A stretch of DNA of 18,130 nucleotides from an uncultured Bacteroides sp. (GTDB taxonomy: Bacteria > Bacteroidota > Bacteroidia > Bacteroidales > Bacteroidaceae): assembly GCF_910585845.1 (NCBI RefSeq), contig NZ_CAJUHF010000061.1:1-18130 (forward strand), in the 5' to 3' direction. The notes under the pieces are model-generated. The model saw nothing but the letters and a program-made list of their open reading frames with translations. It made no database searches and was not told the origin of the DNA. Made by a program: the position numbers and the translations under genes. This document shows positions 7,165 through 13,788 of this stretch, in pieces (the first letter of the stretch is position 1; every line of letters begins with the position of its first letter).

Positions 7165-7746
7165 TTATATTCCCGCCCGCACGCGGCTCAGCGTCTCGGG
7201 AGTCATCAGCAGGTAAGAGGCGATATGCGACAATGGCGCTCTCTTGATGATTTCGGGATGGGCATGCAGCAGCATATTGTAGCGTTCGCGTGCCGTCTCG
7301 AACCGCCAGGAGTCGGCTTTCACCTGCGATACGATCAGCGAGTGTTCCAGCACCTTGCGGTAGAACATGTTGATTTCCCACGAAACCTCAGTCAGCCTCA
7401 TGAGCTTCTCGTAAGGAAGCAGATAGACGATGCTGGCTTCCAGCGCTTCGGCCATCAGGCGCGTAGGCTCTTGCTTGAGGGTGCTTTCTATGCAGATGAG
7501 GGTACATCCTTCGTACGAGAAGTGCTCGGTGACATCCTTTCCGTTCTTGTAGTAGAACTGTCGCATCATGCCTTTGCCCACGAAAACCAGATGGTGGCAG
7601 ACTTGCCCTTCTTCAAACAGAATCTCGCCTTTTTCTATCTCTTTGCGCACCAAAACCTCTTTCAGCAGCTTTCTGCCCTCGGATGACATGCCCGGATAAC
7701 GGGAGTTGACAATGGTGTCCACGGTTTCTTTTAATAATGTATCCAT
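7165..7746 (-). CDS. Crp/Fnr family transcriptional regulator
   Basis: A 193-aa regulator with a cyclic-nucleotide-binding beta-roll (about 25-115: KGEILFEEGQVCHHLVFVGKG, then YKNGKDVTEHFSYEG) and a C-terminal helix-turn-helix ending in LSHIASYLLMTPETLSRVRAGI. The first half lacks the Fnr cysteine cluster. The cAMP pocket is degenerate, as in most Bacteroides members, so the ligand is unknown. The frame extends to a TTG at 7785, but that codon overlaps the -7 promoter box at 7783-7790, so the ATG at 7746 is the right start. It faces away from the tRNA operon and converges on the AraC gene. Confidence 0.92.
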   Translation of the reverse strand: MDTLLKETVDTIVNSRYPGMSSEGRKLLKEVLVRKEIEKGEILFEEGQVCHHLVFVGKGMMRQFYYKNGKDVTEHFSYEGCTLICIESTLKQEPTRLMAEALEASIVYLLPYEKLMRLTEVSWEINMFYRKVLEHSLIVSQVKADSWRFETARERYNMLLHAHPEIIKRAPLSHIASYLLMTPETLSRVRAGI

Positions 7747-7782
7747 AATTGTTGGCCGATATAGATGACTGTTTAATGCGAG

Positions 7783-7813
7783 CAAAGGTATAAAAGATTT
7801 AATTCTAAATCAA
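7783..7813 (-). promoter_or_regulatory. Promoter of the Crp/Fnr-family gene
   Basis: Read on the minus strand, TTG (7811-7813) and TACCTTTG (7783-7790) form a Bacteroidetes promoter with a 20-nt spacer. Transcription would begin near 7777, about 30 nt before the ATG at 7746. This rules out the upstream TTG as a start codon. Confidence 0.72.
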
Positions 7814-7826
7814 GTACCGTTGCTTG

Positions 7827-7886
7827 CTGTTTTTCTGTTTCTGCCTACTGTTTTTCTGTTTCCGTCTGTTGTCTTTTCTGTTTCGG
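7827..7886. repeat. 21-bp tandem repeats, T-rich (three copies)
   Basis: CTGTTTTTCTGTTTCTGCCTA-type units at 7827-7847 and 7848-7868, then a partial, diverged third copy at 7869-7886. The first two differ only in the last six bases. It lies just behind the promoter of the Crp/Fnr gene. Confidence 0.8.
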
Positions 7887-7910
7887 AGCATCTGAAGTTC
7901 ACGTTCACGC

Positions 7911-7968
7911 CGCTAAACCTAAGCTTTGACACGCTAAACCTAAGCTCTGGCATGCTAAAGCTTAGGTT
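7911..7968. repeat. Second 21-bp tandem array with a terminal inverted copy
   Basis: CGCTAAACCTAAGCT begins units at 7911-7931 and 7932-7952; the third copy (7953-7968) is TGCTAAAGCTTAGGTT. In that third copy the core is inverted, so AACCTAAGCT (7937-7946) can pair with AGCTTAGGTT (7959-7968) to form a 10-bp hairpin. The roughly 400-nt gap between the Crp/Fnr gene and tRNA-Ser holds the two repeat arrays and two divergent promoters; no gene is evident. Confidence 0.8.
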
Positions 7969-8081
7969 GGGAGGAGAATCTTTTTATCTGTTTAATCCCG
8001 CCGATGGATTTTTATTATCTTTTGACTTATAGTCTGTTACATCTTTTGACGAAAAAAAGTAGAAAAAATATGCCCGAAAGA

Positions 8082-8113
8082 TTTGCATAGTCCAAAAGTT
8101 TGCCATACATTTG
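8082..8113 (+). promoter_or_regulatory. Promoter of the tRNA operon
   Basis: TTTG at 8082-8085 and TACATTTG at 8106-8113 with a 20-nt spacer form a near-ideal Bacteroidetes promoter. Transcription would begin near 8119, about 25 nt ahead of tRNA-Ser. Confidence 0.8.
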
Positions 8114-8143
8114 CACCGCATTTGAGAAACAATGCAGATTTAA

Positions 8144-8230
8144 GGAAGTGTGGGTGAGTGGCTGAAACCACCAGTTTGCTAAACTGACGTACGGGTTACC
8201 GTACCGGGGGTTCGAATCCCCCCGCTTCCG
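8144..8230 (+). tRNA. tRNA-Ser (anticodon GCU)
   Basis: An 87-nt class II tRNA. The acceptor stem pairs GGAAGTG (8144-8150) with CGCTTCC (8223-8229), with G as discriminator. The anticodon loop TTGCTAA gives GCU, reading AGC/AGU. A long variable arm (ACGTACGGGTTACCGTAC region) and the T-loop GGTTCGAATCC are clear. CCA is not encoded. It is the first of three tRNAs, 9 nt before the next. Confidence 0.96.
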
Positions 8231-8239
8231 CAAAGACTT

Positions 8240-8311
8240 GGTGGATTCGTCTAACGGTTAGGACACATGCCTCTCACGCATGCAATACGAGTTCGATTCT
8301 CGTATCCACTA
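8240..8311 (+). tRNA. tRNA-Glu (anticodon CUC)
   Basis: A 72-nt tRNA. The acceptor stem GGTGGAT pairs with ATCCACT, including one terminal G-U pair. The D-arm CGTCTAACGGTTAGGAC is typical of tRNA-Glu. The anticodon arm CATGC-CTCTCAC-GCATG reads CUC, the isoacceptor for GAG. The T-arm is ACGAG-TTCGATT-CTCGT. CCA is not encoded. Confidence 0.95.
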
Positions 8312-8337
8312 CAGTTGAAGGCAACAAAAAATGGAAT

Positions 8338-8410
8338 GCACTCTTAGCTCAGTTGGTAGAGCAACTGACTCTTAATCAGTGGGTCCAGGGTTCGAATCCC
8401 TGAGGGTGTA
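8338..8410 (+). tRNA. tRNA-Lys (anticodon CUU)
   Basis: A 73-nt tRNA. The acceptor GCACTCT pairs with AGGGTGT, with two G-U pairs. The anticodon loop CTCTTAA reads CUU, the isoacceptor for AAG. The D-arm GCTCAGTTGGTAGAGC and the T-arm CAGGG-TTCGAAT-CCCTG are canonical. CCA is not encoded. It is the last gene before the terminator. Confidence 0.96.
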
Positions 8411-8418
8411 CGAAGTGC

Positions 8419-8453
8419 AAAGCGGTTATCTAATGAAGATGGCCGCTTTTTTT
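8419..8453 (+). terminator. Intrinsic terminator of the tRNA operon
   Basis: A 13-bp stem: AAAGCGGTTATCT (8419-8431) pairs with AGATGGCCGCTTT (8437-8449) with two G-U pairs, a 5-nt loop, and a run of seven T (8447-8453). It is a textbook Rho-independent terminator 8 nt after tRNA-Lys. Confidence 0.93.
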
Positions 8454-8484
8454 GTGTGGCTTTTAGAAATACTTTGTATATTTG
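8451..8484 (+). promoter_or_regulatory. Probable promoter of the AspT/YidE-type transporter
   Basis: TATATTTG at 8477-8484 is an exact -7 match. TTTG at 8451-8454 is 22 nt upstream and lies in the T-run of the tRNA terminator. Transcription would begin near 8491, giving a short leader before the GTG at 8504. Confidence 0.6.
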
Positions 8485-8503
8485 TCATTTGAAATTGTAA
8501 AAC

Positions 8504-10177
8504 GTGAACGCTTTGAATTGGTTGTACAGTTTGTTTGTTGAACACTCCGCCATGCAGGCGGTTGTGGTGCTATCGTTGATATCGGCTATCGGTCTGGGAC
8601 TGGGGAAGATACGCATCTGCGGCATATCGCTGGGAGTGACGTTCGTCTTTTTTGCCGGAATCATTGCCGGACATTTCGGTCTTTCCGTAGACCCGCAGAT
8701 GCTGAACTATGCTGAAAGTTTCGGTCTGGTGCTGTTTGTATATGCATTGGGCTTGCAGGTGGGACCCGGCTTTTTCAGTTCGTTCAGGACGGGGGGAGTG
8801 CAACTGAATATGCTGGCAATGGGGGTGGTCGTGACGGGCACGCTGATGACCCTGCTGGGCAGTTATACACTGGGAATTTCCTTGCCCGACATGGTGGGCA
8901 TCCTGTGTGGAGCCACCACGAATACTCCCGCACTGGGCGCCGCGCAACAAACCTTGAAGCAGATGGGACTTGAGGCAAGCACTCCGGCACTGGGATGCGC
9001 CGTGACATATCCCTTGGGTGTGTTAGGCGTGATTCTGGCCATTCTGCTGATACGGAAACTGCTGGTTCGTGCGAAAGACTTGGAGGTGAAAGAGAAGGAT
9101 AATGTCAACAAGCCGTATATCGTCGCTTTTCAGGTGCATAATCCTGCCATCTTTAATATGAGCGTGAAGGACATAGCACAGTTAAGCTATCCCAAGTTCG
9201 TGATCTCCCGCCTGTGGCGCGACGGTAATGTCAGCATTCCCACTTCGGAGAAGGTACTGAAAGAGGGCGACCGCCTGCTGGTGGTTACTTCCGAGAAGGA
9301 CGTGCCGGCACTGACGGTGCTTTTTGGCGAACAGGAAAATACGGACTGGAACAAGGAGGACATCGACTGGAATGCCATTGACAGCCAACTGATTTCGCAA
9401 CGCATCGTAGTGACGCGTCCGGAATTGAACGGCAAGAAGCTCGGTTCGCTCCATCTGCGCAATCACTACGGCATCAATATCAGCCGTGTATACCGTAGCG
9501 GCGTCCTGCTGCTTGCCACGGCGGAGCTTACCCTGCAACTGGGCGACCGCCTGACGGTGGTAGGGGAGGCGGCAGCCATACAGAACGTGGAGAAAGTATT
9601 GGGCAATGCCGTGAAGAGCCTGAAAGAACCCAACCTGGTTGCCGTATTCGTAGGTATCATACTCGGGTTGGCGTTGGGGGCTATTCCGATAGCCATACCC
9701 GGTGTCAGTACTCCGGTGAAGTTGGGACTGGCAGGAGGACCGATCATTGTCGGTATCCTTATCGGTACGTTCGGACCGAGGATGCACATGGTGACCTACA
9801 CAACCCGCAGCGCCAATCTGATGCTTCGTGCCTTGGGACTGTCGCTCTATCTGGCCTGTCTGGGGCTGGATGCAGGTGTCCATTTCTTCGACACGGTGTT
9901 CTGTCCGGAGGGCTTGTTGTGGATTGCGACCGGTTTCACGCTGACGGTGCTTCCGGTGCTGCTGGTGGGAATCGTGGCTTTCCGTTGGATGAAGATCGAT
10001 TTCGGTTCGGTGGCGGGGATGTTGTGCGGAAGCATGGCCAATCCGATGGCACTGAACTACGCCAACGATACCATCCCCGGTGATAACTCTTCGGTGGCTT
10101 ACGCTACGGTCTATCCGTTGTGCATGTTCCTTCGGGTGATTATCGCACAGGTGTTGCTGATGTTTTTCATAAGTTGA
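8504..10177 (+). CDS. AspT/YidE/YbjL family putative transporter with two RCK_C (TrkA_C) domains
   Basis: A 557-aa inner membrane protein of the AspT/YidE duplication family (putative aspartate:alanine-type antiporter). It has an N-terminal membrane half (about 1-185), two cytoplasmic RCK_C domains at about 205-280 and 297-375, and a C-terminal membrane half (about 380-557). Each half holds a family motif: GATTNTPALGAAQQT from residue 136 and CGSMANPMALNYAND from residue 508. The start is GTG at 8504; the next ATG (M17) would cut into the first membrane segment. The substrate is unknown, with amino acid or dicarboxylate antiport as the family precedent; the RCK_C domains suggest ligand gating. 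The gene lies behind the tRNA operon with its own promoter; no terminator is visible after it. Confidence 0.92.
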   Translation: MNALNWLYSLFVEHSAMQAVVVLSLISAIGLGLGKIRICGISLGVTFVFFAGIIAGHFGLSVDPQMLNYAESFGLVLFVYALGLQVGPGFFSSFRTGGVQLNMLAMGVVVTGTLMTLLGSYTLGISLPDMVGILCGATTNTPALGAAQQTLKQMGLEASTPALGCAVTYPLGVLGVILAILLIRKLLVRAKDLEVKEKDNVNKPYIVAFQVHNPAIFNMSVKDIAQLSYPKFVISRLWRDGNVSIPTSEKVLKEGDRLLVVTSEKDVPALTVLFGEQENTDWNKEDIDWNAIDSQLISQRIVVTRPELNGKKLGSLHLRNHYGINISRVYRSGVLLLATAELTLQLGDRLTVVGEAAAIQNVEKVLGNAVKSLKEPNLVAVFVGIILGLALGAIPIAIPGVSTPVKLGLAGGPIIVGILIGTFGPRMHMVTYTTRSANLMLRALGLSLYLACLGLDAGVHFFDTVFCPEGLLWIATGFTLTVLPVLLVGIVAFRWMKIDFGSVAGMLCGSMANPMALNYANDTIPGDNSSVAYATVYPLCMFLRVIIAQVLLMFFIS

Positions 10178-10189
10178 GGCATAAGCGTC

Positions 10190-10223
10190 TCGGCATGTTT
10201 GGAATATCGGCATGTTTGGAATA
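10190..10223. repeat. Perfect 17-bp direct duplication
   Basis: TCGGCATGTTTGGAATA occurs twice in tandem (10190-10206 and 10207-10223) in the 97-nt spacer before fbp. The copies are identical, which suggests a recent duplication. Confidence 0.9.
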
Positions 10224-10274
10224 AGAAATTAGAATGGGGCGCTGCTGATGCGTCCGGTTCGCAAATTATAAGTT

Positions 10275-12263
10275 ATGAATAGTAATATAACTCCTGAAAG
10301 CATCATGAGCGACTTGCGTTATTTGCAGTTGCTGTCACGCAGTTTTCCGACGATTGCTGATGCCAGTACAGAAATTATCAATTTGGAGGCCATCCTGAAC
10401 CTTCCGAAGGGTACGGAACATTTTCTGACCGATATACACGGTGAGTATGAAGCCTTCCAGCATGTGTTGAAGAACGCTTCGGGTGCGGTGAAGCGTAAAG
10501 TGAATGAAATCTTCGGGCATACCTTGCGCGAGAGCGAGAAGAAAGAGATATGTACGCTGATCTACTATCCTGAGGAGAAGCTACAGCTGGTGAAGGAGAG
10601 CGAAGCCGACCTGGACGACTGGTATCTGATCACGCTCAACCAACTGGTGAAGGTCTGCCAGAACGTCTCTTCCAAATACACCCGCTCGAAGGTGCGGAAA
10701 GCATTGCCGGCAGAGTTCTCATACATCATTCAGGAGTTGCTGCACGAATCGACCATAGAGCCCAACAAGCATGCCTATATCAATGTGATCATCAGCACGA
10801 TCATCTCCACCAAGCGGGCAGACGACTTCATCATAGCCATGTGCAACCTTATCCAACGGCTGACGATCGACTCCCTGCACATCGTGGGCGATATCTACGA
10901 CCGCGGACCGGGTGCGCACATCATCATGGACACGCTTTGCAACTATCATAACTTCGACATCCAGTGGGGAAACCATGACATTCTGTGGATGGGAGCGGCA
11001 TCGGGCAATGACGCCTGCATTGCGAATGTCATCCGCATGTCGATGCGTTACGCCAATCTGGCCACGCTGGAAGACGGGTATGGCATCAACCTGTTGCCGC
11101 TCGCTACCTTTGCGATGGATACCTATGCCGATGACCCATGCACGATATTTGCGCCCAAGATGAACTTTGCCGACGGCAGCTACAATGAGAAGACGCTGCG
11201 CCTCATCACACAGATGCACAAGGCTATTACGGTGATACAGTTCAAGCTGGAGGCAGAGATCATAGACCGTCGTCCGGATTTCGGCATGCAGAACCGGAAG
11301 CTGCTGGATAAGATAGACTTCGAGCGAGGCATCTTCACATACGAGGGAAAAGAGTATCCCTTGCGCGACACGAACTTCCCCACCATCGACCCCTCCGACC
11401 CGTATCGCCTGTCGGACGAGGAGAGGGAGCTGATGGACAAGATACACGCTTCGTTCATGAACAGCGAGAAACTGAAGAAGCACATGCGTTGCCTCTTCAC
11501 GTATGGCGGGATGTACCTGGTGTGCAACGACAATCTGCTCTATCACGCATCCATGCCCCTGAATGAGGACGGCAGTTTCAAGCACGTACGCATCGGCAAG
11601 AAAGAGTACTGGGGGCAGAAACTGCTGCGCAAGACAGACCAGCTGATCCGTACGGCATACTTTGATGAAGACGGTACGGAAGAGAAGAGCTTCGCACTGG
11701 ACTATGTATGGTATATGTGGTGCGGACCGGATGCACCGTCGTTCGACAAAGATAAGATGGCGACCTTTGAACGCTACTTTATCGGCGACAAGGAACTGTC
11801 GAAGGAGACCAAGGGGCATTACTATTCGTTGCGCAACCGCGAAGATATCTGCGACCAGATTCTGGCAGAGTTTGGCATCGTGAGCCTCCATTCGCATATC
11901 ATCAACGGCCATGTGCCGGTGAAGACCATCAAGGGCGAGAAACCCATCAAGGCGGACGGCAAACTGCTGGTGATTGACGGCGGATTTTCGAAAGCCTACC
12001 AGCCGGAGACGGGCATTGCCGGATATACGCTGGTGTATCATTCGCACGGATTGCAGCTGGTGCAGCACGAACCTTTCCAGAGCCGTCAGAAGGCGATAGA
12101 GGAGGGGCAGGATATCAAGTCTACCACTTTCGTCATTGAGTTCAACTCACAACGCATGATGGTGAAAGATACAGACATGGGGCGCGACTTGGTGACGCAG
12201 ATACAGGACTTGAAGAAACTGCTGGTGGCATACAGGACAGGATTCATCAAGGAGAAGAATTGA
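10275..12263 (+). CDS. fbp: Class III fructose-1,6-bisphosphatase
   Basis: A 662-aa cytoplasmic enzyme that hydrolyses fructose 1,6-bisphosphate to fructose 6-phosphate and phosphate, the key step of gluconeogenesis. It is the metallophosphatase-fold class III (Firmicutes/Bacteroidetes type), not the Li-sensitive class I. Visible metal motifs are D53 and H55 (TDIHGE), D206 and D209 (GDIYDRG) and N233-H234-D235 (WGNHD), with later His in SLHSHIINGH and SHGLQLVQH. The length fits the family, which runs to about 650-670 aa. The ATG at 10275 gives a good N-terminus (MNSNITPESIMSDLRYLQLL). No clear -7 box is seen in the 97-nt upstream spacer, so readthrough from the transporter gene is possible. 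The gene ends at a strong convergent terminator region. Confidence 0.97.
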   Translation: MNSNITPESIMSDLRYLQLLSRSFPTIADASTEIINLEAILNLPKGTEHFLTDIHGEYEAFQHVLKNASGAVKRKVNEIFGHTLRESEKKEICTLIYYPEEKLQLVKESEADLDDWYLITLNQLVKVCQNVSSKYTRSKVRKALPAEFSYIIQELLHESTIEPNKHAYINVIISTIISTKRADDFIIAMCNLIQRLTIDSLHIVGDIYDRGPGAHIIMDTLCNYHNFDIQWGNHDILWMGAASGNDACIANVIRMSMRYANLATLEDGYGINLLPLATFAMDTYADDPCTIFAPKMNFADGSYNEKTLRLITQMHKAITVIQFKLEAEIIDRRPDFGMQNRKLLDKIDFERGIFTYEGKEYPLRDTNFPTIDPSDPYRLSDEERELMDKIHASFMNSEKLKKHMRCLFTYGGMYLVCNDNLLYHASMPLNEDGSFKHVRIGKKEYWGQKLLRKTDQLIRTAYFDEDGTEEKSFALDYVWYMWCGPDAPSFDKDKMATFERYFIGDKELSKETKGHYYSLRNREDICDQILAEFGIVSLHSHIINGHVPVKTIKGEKPIKADGKLLVIDGGFSKAYQPETGIAGYTLVYHSHGLQLVQHEPFQSRQKAIEEGQDIKSTTFVIEFNSQRMMVKDTDMGRDLVTQIQDLKKLLVAYRTGFIKEKN

Positions 12264-12294
12264 ACTGCATAGGAGTATGTCGAAGCTGGGTTTC

Positions 12295-12456
12295 ACCACA
12301 GATTATTACAGATTATCGCAGATTACACAGATTACGCAGATTACGTAGATTATCCGGTTGATTTTCTGCAACTTTAAGAGCCTGTTTAATTTTTCTTCAA
12401 AAGAAATCTAAACAGGCTCTTAATGATAATCTGTGTTAATCTACGTAATCTGTGGT
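12295..12456. repeat. CAGATTAC-type tandem repeats in a large inverted arrangement
   Basis: The left arm (12295-12352) is a run of about six CAGATTAC-like units, 9-12 bp apart. The right arm (12427-12456) carries the same sequence inverted: ACCACAGATTA (12295-12305) matches 12446-12456, and the 16-bp CAGATTACGTAGATTA (12337-12352) matches 12437-12452. The arms enclose the terminator hairpin. Confidence 0.88.
12374..12423. terminator. Bidirectional hairpin terminator between convergent genes
   Basis: A perfect 15-bp inverted repeat: TTAAGAGCCTGTTTA (12374-12388) and TAAACAGGCTCTTAA (12409-12423). The 20-nt loop has its own inner pairing, TTTCTT with AAGAAA. It sits between fbp (plus) and the surface repeat gene (minus). 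The AAGAGCCTGTTTA stem looks like one that recurs in Bacteroides genomes, from memory. No long T-run follows on either side. Confidence 0.75.
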
Positions 12457-12468
12457 GGGTTCTGGCAT

Positions 12469-12520
12469 ACTGTCAATGTAGTCCACATTGTCCACACTGT
12501 CAATGTAGTTCACACTGTCT
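12469..12520. repeat. Two 27-bp-spaced direct repeats after the surface protein gene
   Basis: ACTGTCAATGTAGT occurs at 12469 and again at 12496, with related flanks (CCACATTGTCCAC versus TCACACTGTC). The array directly abuts the stop codon of the minus-strand gene. On the minus strand it would continue as D-N-V-D-Y-type codons if the stop were read through. Confidence 0.82.
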
Positions 12521-12521
12521 T

Positions 12522-13760
12522 TTAGTATTTGAATAAGACCACTCCTCCTTCGAGGATGACGCCTTTGTCGTAAGTCACTCCCCGGTTGTAGTAGCGGCTT
12601 CCTCCGTAACCTCCCGTCACGAACACTCCCAGCCGGTCGGTCAGGCGATATTCCAGATTTACGCGTGCTTGCAAGGCATAGAGACGTGCCGGAAAACCGT
12701 GGTCTTTGTTTTTGAAGTTCTCGATATGCTGGAATCCCAAGTCGCCACTGACGAACAACTGTTTGTATAAGGGCAACTCCAATCCGGCGCGATAGAAGAA
12801 AGAGGCCGAAAATTTGTCACTGAAGTCCAGGTAGTGCGTTCCGCCTCCCAGAATCGTATAGAACAGCCTGTTCTTGAAACGCGCTCCCACATTCAACTTC
12901 GTCCGGTTTCCCCCGAACAACATCAATTGCACTCTGGTGTCGGGGTTGGCATTCACCAGACCTAACTGGAACCCGTCGAAATTACCTTTATAATAGTTGA
13001 ATAATCCGATTTGCAAGCCTTTCCCGTCCTTTGTCACATTGAGGGGAGCTATCTGTGCGCCGATGGCAGTGCCTCCTGTCACGTTGCCCAGTCCGGCTAT
13101 TTGTATGCCGCGCATGGTCTCTCCGCTGATGTTTCCCAATCCGCTGACCTGTATGCCCTGCATGTTCGCACCGGCAATGTTCAGCAGTCCGGAGAGGGTG
13201 GCACCGTTGAAATTCTCTCCCGAGAGGTTTGCCAGTCCCGCAAGGTGCACGCCCGAAGAGTGTCCTCCGGTGATGTTCAGCAGTCCGCCTATGATGATAC
13301 CGCCGGTTCTATTGCCGGTGATGTTGGTCAGTCCGGAGAAGATGACACCCTGTGCATGGTTGCCTGTGATACCGACCAGACCGGACAATGACACACCTGC
13401 GAGATGGTCTCCGTTTACGTTGCTGATGCCTGCTACCTGTACGCCCCGCATGCTTCCGCCCGTGAGATTGGCAAGTCCTGCGGCTTGCACGCCGTTCATG
13501 TCCTGCCGTACTACTCCTGCCAGCAGATTGACACCTAAACCGTTCAGGCGGTTCATCGCCGAGAAAAGCCCCAGGTTCAGGCATGTGGAGCCTACGGTAT
13601 CTGTCGGCTGCGTCGCTATGTTCTTCCATAAAGACAGGTTGATTCCTGCATGGCTTTTCTCTTTCTTTCCTGTCGGTGCTGGTTCTTCCCTTGTGGTTTG
13701 TGCAGAGAGAGTTCCTGCCGCAATCAATAATGCGGCTAAAGATGAAGTTAATCGTCTCAT
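12522..13760 (-). CDS. LA_2272-type surface repeat-containing protein
   Basis: A 412-aa exported protein. The signal peptide is MRRLTSSLAALLIAAGTLSA followed by Q. Residues 88-231 are nine contiguous 16-residue repeats with the pattern (x)xGxxxxGLxNIxGxx, for example MRGVQVAGISNVNGDH and MQGIQVSGLGNISGET, with weaker copies on both sides. The C-terminal third is strand-rich with aromatic girdles (LFYTILGGGTHYLDF, LFVSGDLGFQHIENF, LGVFVTGGYGGSRYY) ending in VVLFKY, which suggests an outer membrane beta-barrel. The pattern fits the LA_2272 surface repeat family; its function is unknown. The frame extends to 13847, but the ATG at 13760 gives the signal peptide and avoids overlap with the ligase gene. 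It lies 28 nt behind the acyl-CoA ligase and is likely in its operon. Confidence 0.85.
   Translation of the reverse strand: MRRLTSSLAALLIAAGTLSAQTTREEPAPTGKKEKSHAGINLSLWKNIATQPTDTVGSTCLNLGLFSAMNRLNGLGVNLLAGVVRQDMNGVQAAGLANLTGGSMRGVQVAGISNVNGDHLAGVSLSGLVGITGNHAQGVIFSGLTNITGNRTGGIIIGGLLNITGGHSSGVHLAGLANLSGENFNGATLSGLLNIAGANMQGIQVSGLGNISGETMRGIQIAGLGNVTGGTAIGAQIAPLNVTKDGKGLQIGLFNYYKGNFDGFQLGLVNANPDTRVQLMLFGGNRTKLNVGARFKNRLFYTILGGGTHYLDFSDKFSASFFYRAGLELPLYKQLFVSGDLGFQHIENFKNKDHGFPARLYALQARVNLEYRLTDRLGVFVTGGYGGSRYYNRGVTYDKGVILEGGVVLFKY
13068..13499 (-). repeat. Nine in-frame 48-bp (16-residue) protein repeats
   Basis: The 432 bp equal nine 48-bp units in the surface protein gene, coding residues 88-231. 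The G-x-x-x-x-G-L-x-N-I core is conserved in most units while the bases have diverged, so the array is old and held by protein-level selection, unlike the nearby intergenic arrays. Confidence 0.88.
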
Positions 13761-13788
13761 TCGTTCTTGTTTGTTCTTTATAGAGTTT

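Noticed and set aside
7747..7785. Upstream TTG start for the Crp/Fnr-family gene
   Set aside because: The TTG overlaps the -7 box of the gene's promoter, so it would not be transcribed. The ATG at 7746 gives the normal family length.
7820..8032. A 70-codon plus-strand frame with FLFPSV/LNLS repeats
   Set aside because: It is the translation of two 21-bp repeat arrays in a promoter-bearing spacer; no ribosome site and no family.
8027..8233. A 68-codon minus-strand frame
   Set aside because: It covers tRNA-Ser and the tRNA promoter in antisense.
9182..10213. A 343-codon minus-strand frame
   Set aside because: It is antisense to the transporter gene; rich in His, Gln and Arg as is usual for shadow frames, with no domain.
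10719..12068. A 449-codon minus-strand frame
   Set aside because: It is antisense to fbp, whose active-site motifs are all on the plus strand.
12296..12352. CRISPR-like repeats
   Set aside because: The CAGATTAC units are 9-12 bp apart with no unique spacers of CRISPR size; it is a simple tandem array.
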